A stretch of 64,000 bases of DNA from [Mycobacterium] fortunisiensis (GCF_019050325.1 NZ_VOMB01000021.1:203725-267724); one strand, 5' to 3'. Counted from the first letter of the stretch, positions 24,755 through 33,363 are shown. Translations and numbers: made by a program. The notes: generated by a model from the letters alone, not told the origin.

Positions 24755-25644
24755 GCGAGCAAGCACAGGCATCGGCCGAGGAACTCGAACAGCTCGGCGA
24801 TGAGGCGCTCTCCGCAGAAGAGTTGGAGCAGGCACGGGAGCACTACGAGGATGCACATCAACTCCTTTGTGAGGCACTCGATCTGGCGCTTGGCGAGGAC
24901 GCTGATTTCGAAGTCATCTCTATGATCACCGACGATCTGAACCGCGTCGGCGACAAAGCCCACGACGCCTGGAGCCGGCTGCAGCCGCCGCCGAAGTCGA
25001 TGGACGAGCGCGCCGCGGAACTGCGCGCCGTGGTGGAGGAGTCGATGGAATCGGGCGACCTCGCTCATGCCTCGCACATGAGTTTCCGGCTCGGCGAGAC
25101 TCTGGAGGATCTCGGTGACCGCGAGAGTGCCGAGTCCGCCTACCGACAGGCGGTGGCGCTGGCCCGGCAAGTCGATGCGGACGACCCGGAGTTGATGCTG
25201 GCGGCGTTCACCTCGCTCATCCACTTCCTTTCCCCCGCAGAGGAATCGGTGGCACTAGCCCAGGAAATGGCCGGCTATCTGATGGGTCGCGAGGACATGT
25301 ACCACCCGATGCGGGCGGCCGAAGCGGCCTACCACTGTGCAATAACCGAGTTGAGGTTCGCCGAGGTAACAGCCCACCGGATGGATCACGCGATCCACGA
25401 AATCGCGTGCCCCACCATCGTCATGCTCGACGACATCTGTTTGCACGACAACAGCCAGGCACTGCAGCGGCTGATCGCCGATGTCCTGCGAAGCATCGGC
25501 CGCGACGTCGAAGCCGACCAGTGGCAAGCCGAGGCGGACAAATACGAGGACTGGTCACCCTTCATGGACCAGGAGATCCCCGGGCACGTGCACCTGTGGG
25601 ACATCCGGACGGACCTGCCCGACCACGACGGGCGGGACGAATGA
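24751..25644 (+). CDS. TPR-like helical protein, partner of the Hsp90-like gene
   Basis: The 297-residue acidic protein is almost all helical. The N-terminus (EELEQLGDEALSAEELEQAR, then EHYEDAHQLLCEALDL) and residues 105-135 (FRLGETLEDLGDRESAESAY) match tetratricopeptide-repeat patterns. TPR proteins commonly bind Hsp90 C-termini, and here the two genes overlap by 4 bp, so physical partnership is a fair inference. No enzymatic motif is seen. Confidence 0.75.
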   Translation: MSEQAQASAEELEQLGDEALSAEELEQAREHYEDAHQLLCEALDLALGEDADFEVISMITDDLNRVGDKAHDAWSRLQPPPKSMDERAAELRAVVEESMESGDLAHASHMSFRLGETLEDLGDRESAESAYRQAVALARQVDADDPELMLAAFTSLIHFLSPAEESVALAQEMAGYLMGREDMYHPMRAAEAAYHCAITELRFAEVTAHRMDHAIHEIACPTIVMLDDICLHDNSQALQRLIADVLRSIGRDVEADQWQAEADKYEDWSPFMDQEIPGHVHLWDIRTDLPDHDGRDE

Positions 25645-25651
25645 GCCGATC

Positions 25652-26020
25652 TCAGCCTGCAGCCCACTCCTTGGCCGCATCGAGCTCACCGAGCCCGAAT
25701 ACCTTGAGCTCACCGGGCACCATCCAAGCGAACGCGTGCATGGCGCGCGACACCCACTCCATGTCGGACACCACGGCGATCCGTCTGAAGGCGGAGTGAT
25801 GACGCATCATGACACCGAAGCCGAGCTTCAGATCCTCCGCCAGTCCGCCGGGTCCGAATCCCTCGTAGTCCGGTGAAATCACCTCGACGATCCGGATCTC
25901 GCCGGTATCGAGCAATTTATCCATGGTCGGCCGGAAATCGCGCAGATCGTCACCGGCCACCCGGCCCGACACCCGGATACCGAACACGCCCTCGGGCATA
26001 TCAGGAAGGACGTCGATCAT
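25652..26020 (-). CDS. SpoIIAA-like (STAS-related) protein
   Basis: The 122-residue protein starts at ATG 26020 behind AAAGGGGATCCC. The pattern GIRVSGRVAGDDLRDFRPTM and the C-terminal AKEWAAG match the SpoIIAA-like family (COG anti-sigma-antagonist fold, no conserved phosphorylatable Ser visible). In mycobacteria such single-domain proteins are of unknown function. It is convergent with the TPR gene. Confidence 0.8.
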   Translation of the reverse strand: MIDVLPDMPEGVFGIRVSGRVAGDDLRDFRPTMDKLLDTGEIRIVEVISPDYEGFGPGGLAEDLKLGFGVMMRHHSAFRRIAVVSDMEWVSRAMHAFAWMVPGELKVFGLGELDAAKEWAAG

Positions 26021-26096
26021 GGGATCCCCTTTCGCCGAGACTCGTTGTCATACAGCCAGTGTGCGCTCCCAAGGCACTGTTTGACCATTCAGACTG

Positions 26097-26225
26097 GCAT
26101 GGGAGAGCGCGGTCAAAACACGGATCGGGTAACTCGACCGGGAACACAAAGACCCCTTCGATCGGATGATCGTTGCGCAGGCGTCCCGTCGAGGCCTCAC
26201 CAACCCCACGGTGACCACGGTATGA
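26097..26225 (+). pseudogene. vapC remnant with an internal deletion
   Basis: One frame reads AWESAVKTRIG, a TAA stop, then LDREHKDPFDRMIVAQASRR and GLT, ending at 26223. The intact VapC at 19785 has AWEVAIKTRIGRL followed about 40 residues later by LDWEHKDPFDRMIVAQAAHR, so the remnant has lost that middle part and its first half. No antitoxin remnant is obvious. It fills most of the 216-bp gap between the SpoIIAA-like and nitroreductase genes. Confidence 0.8.
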
Positions 26226-26237
26226 AAAAGCCGGGGC

Positions 26238-26891
26238 CTACAGAAACGGCCGATTGCCGTAGCGGTCGAGTGAGACGAACCCTCCGACCGGGCGCCGAGT
26301 CGTGGGACCGTACTTGCCTTTCGGCCAGCCCAGCGGGACGACCGCGCACGGCGTGACATTCCACGGCAGGCCCAGCGCACGCCTCGCCAACAACTTGCTC
26401 CACAACGGCAAGGTGATCAGCGCCGCGCCCAGTCCCGCCGCCCGTGCTCCGAGCAAAAGGTTTTGCACCGCAGGATAAATGGAACCGTAGGCACTGCTCA
26501 CCGCCACCGGCGGCCACGGTGGAATGACTCCCTTGAGGCAGGCGACGATGACAACGGGGATCTCGTCGAAGTGGTCCGCCTGCCATCGCACCGCCCTCTC
26601 GATCCGGAGCATCTGGTCATCCATGCGGCCCACGACGAGGCGCTTGTAGATCGGGCCGCCGATCGTCAAGGCCCGGCGATTCAAGCCGCCGAGTTTCGCA
26701 ACGACCTTGCGGTCCTTGACGACGATGAACTCCCAATTCTGTGCGTTGGACCCCGTCGGCGCCTTCATCGCGAGTTCCAGAAGGTGGAGCACCAGTGCAT
26801 CGTCAACGGGATCAGGCTTGAGCCGACGGATAGCCCGTTGAGTCCGCATCGCCTCTTCGAGCGGCATGGTCAAGGCTTCGTGCTGCGTCAT
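26238..26891 (-). CDS. Nitroreductase-family flavoprotein
   Basis: The 217-residue protein has the FMN-binding nitroreductase pattern: LEEAMRTQRAIRRLKPDPVD at the N-terminus, MKAPTGSNAQNWEF, and later SIYPAVQNLLLGARAAGLGA. ATG 26891 is chosen; a GTG two codons upstream is possible. It would reduce small molecules with NAD(P)H; the substrate is not predictable. It is divergent from the next gene across about 130 bp. Confidence 0.9.
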   Translation of the reverse strand: MTQHEALTMPLEEAMRTQRAIRRLKPDPVDDALVLHLLELAMKAPTGSNAQNWEFIVVKDRKVVAKLGGLNRRALTIGGPIYKRLVVGRMDDQMLRIERAVRWQADHFDEIPVVIVACLKGVIPPWPPVAVSSAYGSIYPAVQNLLLGARAAGLGAALITLPLWSKLLARRALGLPWNVTPCAVVPLGWPKGKYGPTTRRPVGGFVSLDRYGNRPFL

Positions 26892-27025
26892 GGCCACAAT
26901 TCAACACGGCCGGTCTCGCCCAGGGGTCTTCTCGGACGAACGCTCCGCCCACCAGCATTGACCGGTGCCATGTCGGAGGTATCTGTTAGACAGTTCGGTT
27001 CGGTTGTACCCGCCCGCACGAGGAG

Positions 27026-27715
27026 ATGCCATTGTCCGACGACTTTCCGCTCCACCCCGGTGATGCCGCAACCGTCGCAATGCTGAGTCCCTGCGTCGGC
27101 GGCCTTGTTCGCACGTGGACCGATTCCGGGCCCGGGCGGCTGTGGTCCGTGACCGACGCCAACTACCTGCACTCGGCGCAGGGCACGGGAACGATTGCCC
27201 GCACCCTGCGCGAAGAGCGTCGGTTCCGTGAAGTCGGCATGTTGTCCGAGGACACCGGCACCCTGATGCTCCAATCGCGGTATCCACTTACGGCCGAGGA
27301 CGGCACGGTGCAGTTCGAGGGTGCGGTGATCGGGCTGAAGCCGGCCGGGGACGCCGCAGAATCGATCTACGACGACATGCGGTCGCTGCTTGCGCAGGCG
27401 ATCAACCACGGGCTCTCCAACGGCGAGTTCCTGGTGGTCGAAAAAGGCGGATGGGATGCGCCTGCTGAACCATTCTGTCTGTTCGTCGTGATCCCCGACG
27501 AAGACGGATTCGTCAGTATCATCGAGGCGGGCCCGGCACCCCGTAGCTCGGAGATCTGGTCGCCGCACATCGTTGCCGGCCAAGACAGCACCACGCTGAG
27601 CGCCCACGCCGACCCGGACACCATCGAGGTCGCGCCGATTATCATGCTGGACGCGATTGCCGCCTGGGGGCTGGAGCCGTGGGACCTGGCGCTGACCTTC
27701 GGCACCCCGTCCTAG
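27026..27715 (+). CDS. Hypothetical protein
   Basis: The frame gives 229 residues from ATG 27026; a TTG at 27032 is better spaced behind AGGAG (27021) and may be the real start. The protein is acidic and soluble, with an N-terminal region (MLSPCVGGLVRTWTDSGPGR) and a C-terminal Asp/Glu-rich stretch (TIEVAPIIMLDAIAAWGLEP). No family recognised. It precedes the fic-hsdR unit by about 75 bp. Confidence 0.65.
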   Translation: MPLSDDFPLHPGDAATVAMLSPCVGGLVRTWTDSGPGRLWSVTDANYLHSAQGTGTIARTLREERRFREVGMLSEDTGTLMLQSRYPLTAEDGTVQFEGAVIGLKPAGDAAESIYDDMRSLLAQAINHGLSNGEFLVVEKGGWDAPAEPFCLFVVIPDEDGFVSIIEAGPAPRSSEIWSPHIVAGQDSTTLSAHADPDTIEVAPIIMLDAIAAWGLEPWDLALTFGTPS

Positions 27716-27759
27716 CAAAGAACGCCCCAAACAGTCGTTAGATGACATCAATCCTCGGA

Positions 27760-27792
27760 CAATGTCACACAAGTGTCGATAGAGTGACATTG
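27760..27792. promoter_or_regulatory. Inverted repeat operator candidate at the fic start
   Basis: CAATGTCAC (27760-27768) and GTGACATTG (27784-27792) are perfect 9-bp inverted arms 15 bp apart; the right arm ends on the first base of the GTG start codon. A second small palindrome, GTTCGT-AA-ACGAAC, lies at 27806-27819 just inside the gene. The placement suits autorepression, possibly by the Fic protein's C-terminal winged helix. Confidence 0.55.
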
Positions 27793-28997
27793 TGGACTTA
27801 ACCATGTTCGTAAACGAACAATCAGGCGCTCTCGTCGATATCGCAGGTAGCGATCCATCGGCGGGCGAATGGCACCACAAGGCATTCGTCCCAGCGCCGC
27901 TGTCCGACGACATGCCGACGCTCACCACGCCTACATTTCTCGCAGTTTCCGCAGCTCGCGCCGCATTAGCAGCCCTCGACAGCACCGCCACTCAGCTTCC
28001 AGATCCAACGCTGCTCCGGATTCCGGCCCTCCGACGAGAAGCGCAGAGCACGTCGGCGTTGGAAGGAACGTACGCGCCACTCGCCCAGGTGTTGACAGCC
28101 GATGACGAAGAGCCCACCTCGGCGGAATTGGTCGAGATCTTGAACTACGTGCGGATGGCAAACTACGGATTCCGGTCAGTGGCCGAAGGCCGGCCGATCT
28201 CCACACATCTTCTGGAAGATCTCCAGGGCCTCCTGATGCAGGGAACTCCCTTGGCCGAGCAGTCGGGGCATGTTCGAGACACACAGGTGGTGATCGGCCG
28301 CCGGGCCGAAGCGCGCCCCGACATGCTTCCGATCCATGCAGCACGCTTCGTTCCGCCACCGCCCGGTGATCACCTGACAACGGGCCTGCAAGATCTCGTT
28401 GACTGGATGCGCCGTGACCACACCACAACGATCGATCCCGTCGTGGCGGCGGCGATGTCGCACTACCAACTCGAAACCCTGCATCCGTTCAGGGACGGAA
28501 ACGGCCGACTCGGTCGACTCCTGATCATTCTTCACCTCCACGCAGCGGGTGTCCTCACCGAACCGACGCTGACGGTCTCGCCGTGGTTCGAGGCCCGTCG
28601 CAGCGAGTACTACGACCGCTTACTTGCGGTGAGCACCGACGGAGCCTGGGACGGCTTCGTCCGCTTCTTCGCCCTGGGCTTGCAGGAATCCGCAATTTCC
28701 ACTCGGCATCAAATGCTGGAGCTCGTTGCTGTGCAAAGCGAGCTCAAAGACGTCATCCGCGCCTCGGCACTGCGGGCGGACAGCGCACACGCCCTCGTCG
28801 ACTTTGCGGTCGCCCATTCATCATTCACCGTCCGCAACGTCGAGGCGGGCCTCGCAATTTCTTACGGCCGAGCCAATAAACTCATCGGGCAACTCATGGA
28901 TCTCGGTGTGCTCGATGTCGTGGATGCCGACGCGTACAAGCGCCGGTTCTTCGCACCGCGAGTCCTGGAGGTACTGACCGCAGGAGGTACGTCGTGA
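27792..28997 (+). CDS. Fic-domain protein (AMP-transferase type) with a C-terminal winged helix
   Basis: The 401-residue protein has the Fic catalytic motif HPFRDGNGRLGR at 231-242, with His231. An inhibitory (S/T)xxxE(G/N) motif, TSALEG, is at 87-92, as in class II Fic proteins that are self-restrained. Residues about 330-395 look like a winged helix (FTVRNVEAGLAISYGRANKL). Such enzymes transfer AMP or related groups to target proteins. It overlaps hsdR by GTGA, so the two are translationally coupled. A 9-bp inverted repeat covers the start region. An ATG at 27804 is an alternative start. Confidence 0.92.
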   Translation: MDLTMFVNEQSGALVDIAGSDPSAGEWHHKAFVPAPLSDDMPTLTTPTFLAVSAARAALAALDSTATQLPDPTLLRIPALRREAQSTSALEGTYAPLAQVLTADDEEPTSAELVEILNYVRMANYGFRSVAEGRPISTHLLEDLQGLLMQGTPLAEQSGHVRDTQVVIGRRAEARPDMLPIHAARFVPPPPGDHLTTGLQDLVDWMRRDHTTTIDPVVAAAMSHYQLETLHPFRDGNGRLGRLLIILHLHAAGVLTEPTLTVSPWFEARRSEYYDRLLAVSTDGAWDGFVRFFALGLQESAISTRHQMLELVAVQSELKDVIRASALRADSAHALVDFAVAHSSFTVRNVEAGLAISYGRANKLIGQLMDLGVLDVVDADAYKRRFFAPRVLEVLTAGGTS

Positions 28998-31900
28998 CCA
29001 ACTTCGCCTTTGTCGGCGCCGCCGACTGGCCGGAGATCCACTCCGACTGCGCCCGCGCGGAGAGCTATCTCAACTCCGACCCGCGGTCGGCGTGCTTCTA
29101 CAGCCGGCGCGCGATCGAGCACCTGGTCGACCTGCTCTACGACATCCTCGACTTGCCGATCCCCTACAAGAACGACTTGTCGGCACGCATCAACGAACAA
29201 CCGTTCCGGGCCAAGGCCACGCAGGCAATCGTGCAGAAGCTCAACCTGATCCGCAAAGCCGGCAACGCCGCCGTGCACGAGCAGAAGCCGATCGCGCCAG
29301 CCATCGCGCTAGCGGTCCTGCGCGACCTGCACCACATCATGGTGTGGGCGGTGTTCCACTACTCGGCGTACCCCAAGGCCGCGCCGCTCAAGCTCCCGTT
29401 CGACCCCAAGCTCGCCGCCAAATCCGCTCCACTGAGCCGGCAGGAAGTGGCCCAGCTCGCCGAGAAGTTCAAAAAACAAGACGAGGCGCATGCCAAGGCG
29501 CTGGCCGAGAAAGACGAGCTGGCCGCCGCCCATGAGGCCGAGATCGCCCGGCTTCGTGAGGAAATCAAGAAAGCACAGGCCGCCAAACAGCAACCCGACG
29601 ACCGGGACTACACCGAGGCCGAGACCCGCGACACCTTCATCGACCTGTTACTGGCCGAGGCCGGTTGGCCGCTCGCCGAAGCCAGGGACCGGGAGTTCGA
29701 GGTCACCGGCATGCCGTCAGACGGCGGCACCGGATACGTCGACTACGTACTGTGGGGCGCCGACGGCCTGCCCCTGGCAGTGGTGGAGGCCAAGCGGACC
29801 ACCAAGAGCCCGCACATCGGGCAGCAACAAGCCAAGCTGTACGCCGACTGCCTGGAGAAGATGACCGGGCAGCGGCCAGTCATCTTCTACACCAACGGTT
29901 TCGAACACTGGATCTGGGACGACGCCGGCGGTTACCCACCTCGTGACATCCAGGGCTTCTACACCCACGACGAACTGCAGCTGCTGGTCCAGCGTCGTCA
30001 GACCCGCCGGCCGCTCGTCGACGCCCCTATCGACTCCGCCATCGTGGAGCGCCACTACCAGCACCGGGCGATCCGCGCGATCGACGAATCATTCACCACC
30101 AAACGCCGCGAAGCATTGCTGGTGATGGCCACCGGGTCAGGAAAGACCCGCACCGTCATCGCCCTGGTCAAGCAACTCATGGAAGCCAACTGGGTCAAGC
30201 GGGTGCTGTTCCTGGCCGACCGCACCGCGCTGGTCACCCAGGCCGTCGGAGCGTTCAAGACACACCTGCCCGACGCCACCACGGTGAACCTGGTGACCGA
30301 GAAGATCACCGATGGCCGGGTCTACGTCAGCACCTACCCGACGATGATGAACCTGATCAACGACACCGACTCCGGCACAAGGAAATTCGGCCCCGGCTAC
30401 TTCGACCTGGTGGTGATCGACGAGGCGCACCGCTCCGTCTACCAGAAATACCGCGCGATCTTCGAATGGTTCGATTCCCTTCTGGTCGGATTGACCGCCA
30501 CCCCGAAGGACGAGGTCGACCACAACACCTACCGCCTGTTCCACCTCGAGGACGGCATGCCCACCGACGGCTACGGCCTCGACGACGCCGTCGAAGAAGG
30601 CTTCCTGGTGCCGGCTGTCGGTATCTCCAACAGCACACGATTCCTCGACCGCGGCGTGCGCTATGCCGACTTGCCTGAGGAGGAGCGGGACCGCTGGGAC
30701 GAATTGGACTGGGGTGAGGACACTCCCGACGAGATCCGCGTCGAAGAAGTGAACAAGGTGCTGTTCAACGAGAGCACGGTCGACCAGGTGCTCGCCGAAC
30801 TCATGGCGATGGGCCATCGCGTGGCCGCCGGCGATCGGCTGGGCAAGACCATCATCTTCGCCAAGAACCAGGACCACGCCGAGTTCATCGCCCGCCGCTT
30901 CGATGCCCAATACCCAGATTTGGCCGGGCATTTCGCTCGCGTCATCACGCACAGCAATCCGTACGCGCAGAGCCTGATCGACGATTTCTCGATCCCCGAC
31001 AAGGCACCACACATCGCCATCTCGGTGGACATGCTCGACACCGGGATCGACGTGCCCGAAGTCGTCAACCTGGTGTTCTTCAAACTGGTGCGGTCCAAGA
31101 CCAAGTTCTGGCAGATGATCGGCCGGGGAACCCGCCTGCGACCCAACCTGTTTGGGCCCGGCCAGGACAAGAAGAATTTCTACGTCTTCGATTACTGCGG
31201 CAACCTCGAGTTCTTCTCCCAGGATCTGCCCGGCTCCAAAGGCTCACTGCAAAAGTCGTTGAACCAGAGGCTGTTCGAGACCCGCCTGGGGCTGATCACC
31301 GCACTGGACCAGGTGCAGCCCGCCGCGCAACCAGATCCCCCGGAAGGCCAGGGCGTGGAATCCGATCGTGGGTTGCGCGTGGATACCGCGTGGTCGCTGC
31401 ACCGGATCGTCGCCGGGATGACCACCGACAACTTTCTGGTGCGTCCGCACCGGCGGCTGGTCGAACGGTTTGCGCAGTGGGAGCCGTGGGGGTCACTCAG
31501 TACCGAGGACGCCGGCGACGTCGCCGAACACCTGGCCGGCCTGCCCTCCACGCAGCGTGACGACGACGAGGATGCCAAACGGTTCGACATGCTGATCCTG
31601 CGCCGTCAGCTCGCCCAACTCGAAGGCGATGTACTGGCCACCGAGCGGCTGCGCGAGAAGATCCAGGACATCGCGTCCGGCCTGCTCAACCAGACCAACA
31701 TTCCCTCAGTGGGCGCCCAGCAGGAGCTGCTCGACGACGTCGCCGGGGACCAGTGGTGGGTCGACATCACACTGCCGATGCTCGAGCAGGCCCGCCGTAA
31801 GCTGCGCGCCCTGGTGCGCTTCCTCGAAAAGGCCAAGAAGGTCGTCGTCTACACCGATTTCGCCGACGAGCTGGGCCAGTCCACGCTCGTCGACCTGCCT

Positions 31901-32404
31901 GGCATCACCCCCGGCACCAACTGGGACCGCTTCGAACTCAAGGCCAAGGCCTACCTCAACCAGCACCAGGACCATGTCGCCCTGCAGCGCCTGCGTCGCA
32001 ACAAACCTCTCACCACCGCCGACCTGGCCGCCCTGGAACAGATGCTCGTCGACAGCGGCACCGCCGGAGCCGACGACATCGCGCTGGCCAAGGAACAGGC
32101 GCACGGGTTGGGCTTGTTCATCCGCGGACTCGTGGGGCTGGATCGCGAGGCGGCCGTCGACGCCTTTTCGGTGTTCCTGGACGGCGCGAAGTTCGGTGCC
32201 GATCAGCTGCGGTTCATCAACCTGATCATCACCGAACTGACCGCCACCGGCGTGGTCGAACCGGCCCGACTCTACGAATCGCCCTACACCGACACCGCGC
32301 CCACCGGGCCCGACGATGTGTTCGGCGAGGCCGACGTCGACAACATCGTGCAGATCCTGAACACCGTGAAGGGAAACGCCATACCGGCTGACGGGGTGGC
32401 TTGA
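28994..32404 (+). CDS. hsdR: Type I restriction endonuclease subunit HsdR (with an N-terminal DUF4145-like domain)
   Basis: The 1136-residue protein begins with a DUF4145-like helical domain (DPRSACFYSRRAIEHLVDLL), then a coiled coil around residues 150-195, then the HsdR nuclease domain (FEVTGMPSDGGTGYVDYVLW, LAVVEAKRTTKSP, the PD-(D/E)xK-like Asp/Glu-Lys). The helicase follows: Walker A ATGSGKTRT near 378-386, DEAH near 475, and QMIGRGTRLRP as motif VI. The C-terminus matches EcoEI-type HsdR. It cuts unmethylated DNA with HsdM/HsdS, whose genes lie about 13 kb to the left. It ends 5 bases from the tRNA-Leu 3' end. Confidence 0.94.
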   Translation: MTNFAFVGAADWPEIHSDCARAESYLNSDPRSACFYSRRAIEHLVDLLYDILDLPIPYKNDLSARINEQPFRAKATQAIVQKLNLIRKAGNAAVHEQKPIAPAIALAVLRDLHHIMVWAVFHYSAYPKAAPLKLPFDPKLAAKSAPLSRQEVAQLAEKFKKQDEAHAKALAEKDELAAAHEAEIARLREEIKKAQAAKQQPDDRDYTEAETRDTFIDLLLAEAGWPLAEARDREFEVTGMPSDGGTGYVDYVLWGADGLPLAVVEAKRTTKSPHIGQQQAKLYADCLEKMTGQRPVIFYTNGFEHWIWDDAGGYPPRDIQGFYTHDELQLLVQRRQTRRPLVDAPIDSAIVERHYQHRAIRAIDESFTTKRREALLVMATGSGKTRTVIALVKQLMEANWVKRVLFLADRTALVTQAVGAFKTHLPDATTVNLVTEKITDGRVYVSTYPTMMNLINDTDSGTRKFGPGYFDLVVIDEAHRSVYQKYRAIFEWFDSLLVGLTATPKDEVDHNTYRLFHLEDGMPTDGYGLDDAVEEGFLVPAVGISNSTRFLDRGVRYADLPEEERDRWDELDWGEDTPDEIRVEEVNKVLFNESTVDQVLAELMAMGHRVAAGDRLGKTIIFAKNQDHAEFIARRFDAQYPDLAGHFARVITHSNPYAQSLIDDFSIPDKAPHIAISVDMLDTGIDVPEVVNLVFFKLVRSKTKFWQMIGRGTRLRPNLFGPGQDKKNFYVFDYCGNLEFFSQDLPGSKGSLQKSLNQRLFETRLGLITALDQVQPAAQPDPPEGQGVESDRGLRVDTAWSLHRIVAGMTTDNFLVRPHRRLVERFAQWEPWGSLSTEDAGDVAEHLAGLPSTQRDDDEDAKRFDMLILRRQLAQLEGDVLATERLREKIQDIASGLLNQTNIPSVGAQQELLDDVAGDQWWVDITLPMLEQARRKLRALVRFLEKAKKVVVYTDFADELGQSTLVDLPGITPGTNWDRFELKAKAYLNQHQDHVALQRLRRNKPLTTADLAALEQMLVDSGTAGADDIALAKEQAHGLGLFIRGLVGLDREAAVDAFSVFLDGAKFGADQLRFINLIITELTATGVVEPARLYESPYTDTAPTGPDDVFGEADVDNIVQILNTVKGNAIPADGVA

Positions 32405-32409
32405 GTGAG

Positions 32410-32492
32410 TGCGCGAGGGGGGACTCGAACCCCCACGCCCTAAGGGCAATGGAACCTAAATCCATCTCGTCTGCCAGTTCCGACACTCGCGC
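32410..32492 (-). tRNA. tRNA-Leu (anticodon UAG)
   Basis: The reverse complement folds into a class II tRNA: acceptor arms GCGCGAG (32486-32492) and CTCGCGC (32411-32417), the anticodon stem ATGGA/TCCAT enclosing TTTAGGT (anticodon TAG), a long variable arm (TGCCCTTAGGGCG) and the T-arm GGGGGTTCGAGTCCCCC. The 3' CCA is not encoded. The accessory island ends directly at its 3' side, a typical integration site for mobile DNA. Confidence 0.97.
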
Positions 32493-32581
32493 AAGGCTCC
32501 TGATCGTACCGCTCAGGCATCAACGAACTTGTCGGAGGTCACCGCTACGTTGAAATCACTAATCCGTGGGAGGTACCCGAC

Positions 32582-33322
32582 GTGCGATCAGCCAAGGAGT
32601 TCGATGAAGTCCACAGGCTGATTGGAGCCGGATTGAACGACTGCGAGATCGCACGCCAAACAGGAATTCCGCGCCCGACAGTGCGCGGCTGGCGAACTCA
32701 GCCACACAAACGGCTGCAACTACCCGGTGCATCCTCGCCATGCGGCGTCGATCACGACTTCTCACTGCTGCCCCCGCGCGAATATGCCTACCTACTCGGC
32801 CTGTACCTGGGCGACGGATGTATCTCACAACATCCACGGGCGTGGCGGCTGAGGATCACGCTCGACAGCAAGTACCCGGGAATCATCGATAGCTGTTGCA
32901 CGGCCATCGACACCCTGATGCCCGCACAACACGCGTCGATGGAGCGCCAACCAACTGCGTGCATCGTGGTGTCGCTATACAGCAAGCACTGGCCGTGCTT
33001 GTTTCCCCAGCACGGGCCGGGCCGGAAACACAATCGCCGCATCGTTCTCGAGCCCTGGCAACAGGATCTCGTGGACCGAGCCACCGAGGAATTCGTGCGC
33101 GGCCTGATTCATAGCGACGGCTGCCGCGTGGTTGCCGACGACCGTGGGGTCAAGAGCATCCGGTACCACTTCACGAATCACTCCGAGGACATCCTCAACC
33201 TCTTCACCGCCGCACTGGACCGCCTCGGCATCCCGTGGACGCGCTCCACCAAGTACGTCGTCTCGATCTACCGCAAGGCCGCAACCGCTCGGCTCGACGA
33301 GTTCATCGGCCCCAAGGTCTAG
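32582..33322 (+). CDS. HTH protein with two LAGLIDADG-like motifs
   Basis: The 246-residue protein starts at GTG 32582 behind GGGAGG. Residues 12-40 form a resolvase-like helix-turn-helix (GLNDCEIARQTGIPRPTVRG). Two LAGLIDADG-like motifs follow, AYLLGLYLGDG (69-79) and FVRGLIHSDG (171-180), each with the catalytic Asp-Gly, as in homing endonucleases and WhiA-type regulators. It is free-standing, not inside an intron or intein. It lies 90 bp from the tRNA-Leu 5' end. Whether it cuts DNA or regulates is unknown; it may be a domesticated endonuclease. Confidence 0.75.
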   Translation: MRSAKEFDEVHRLIGAGLNDCEIARQTGIPRPTVRGWRTQPHKRLQLPGASSPCGVDHDFSLLPPREYAYLLGLYLGDGCISQHPRAWRLRITLDSKYPGIIDSCCTAIDTLMPAQHASMERQPTACIVVSLYSKHWPCLFPQHGPGRKHNRRIVLEPWQQDLVDRATEEFVRGLIHSDGCRVVADDRGVKSIRYHFTNHSEDILNLFTAALDRLGIPWTRSTKYVVSIYRKAATARLDEFIGPKV

Positions 33323-33363
33323 CAGCCGCGAACTGGTCCGCACCCGCGCCGTACCATGGACGA

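Noticed and set aside
11286..32410. Integrase, transposase or insertion sequence within the island
   Set aside because: I looked for DDE, tyrosine or serine recombinase motifs and terminal repeats and found none; the LAGLIDADG gene lies outside the island and is not an integrase.
11400..32420. att-site direct repeat of the tRNA-Leu 3' end at the left edge of the island
   Set aside because: A GGACTCG fragment near 11460 resembles part of the tRNA end, but the match is too short to support an attachment site.
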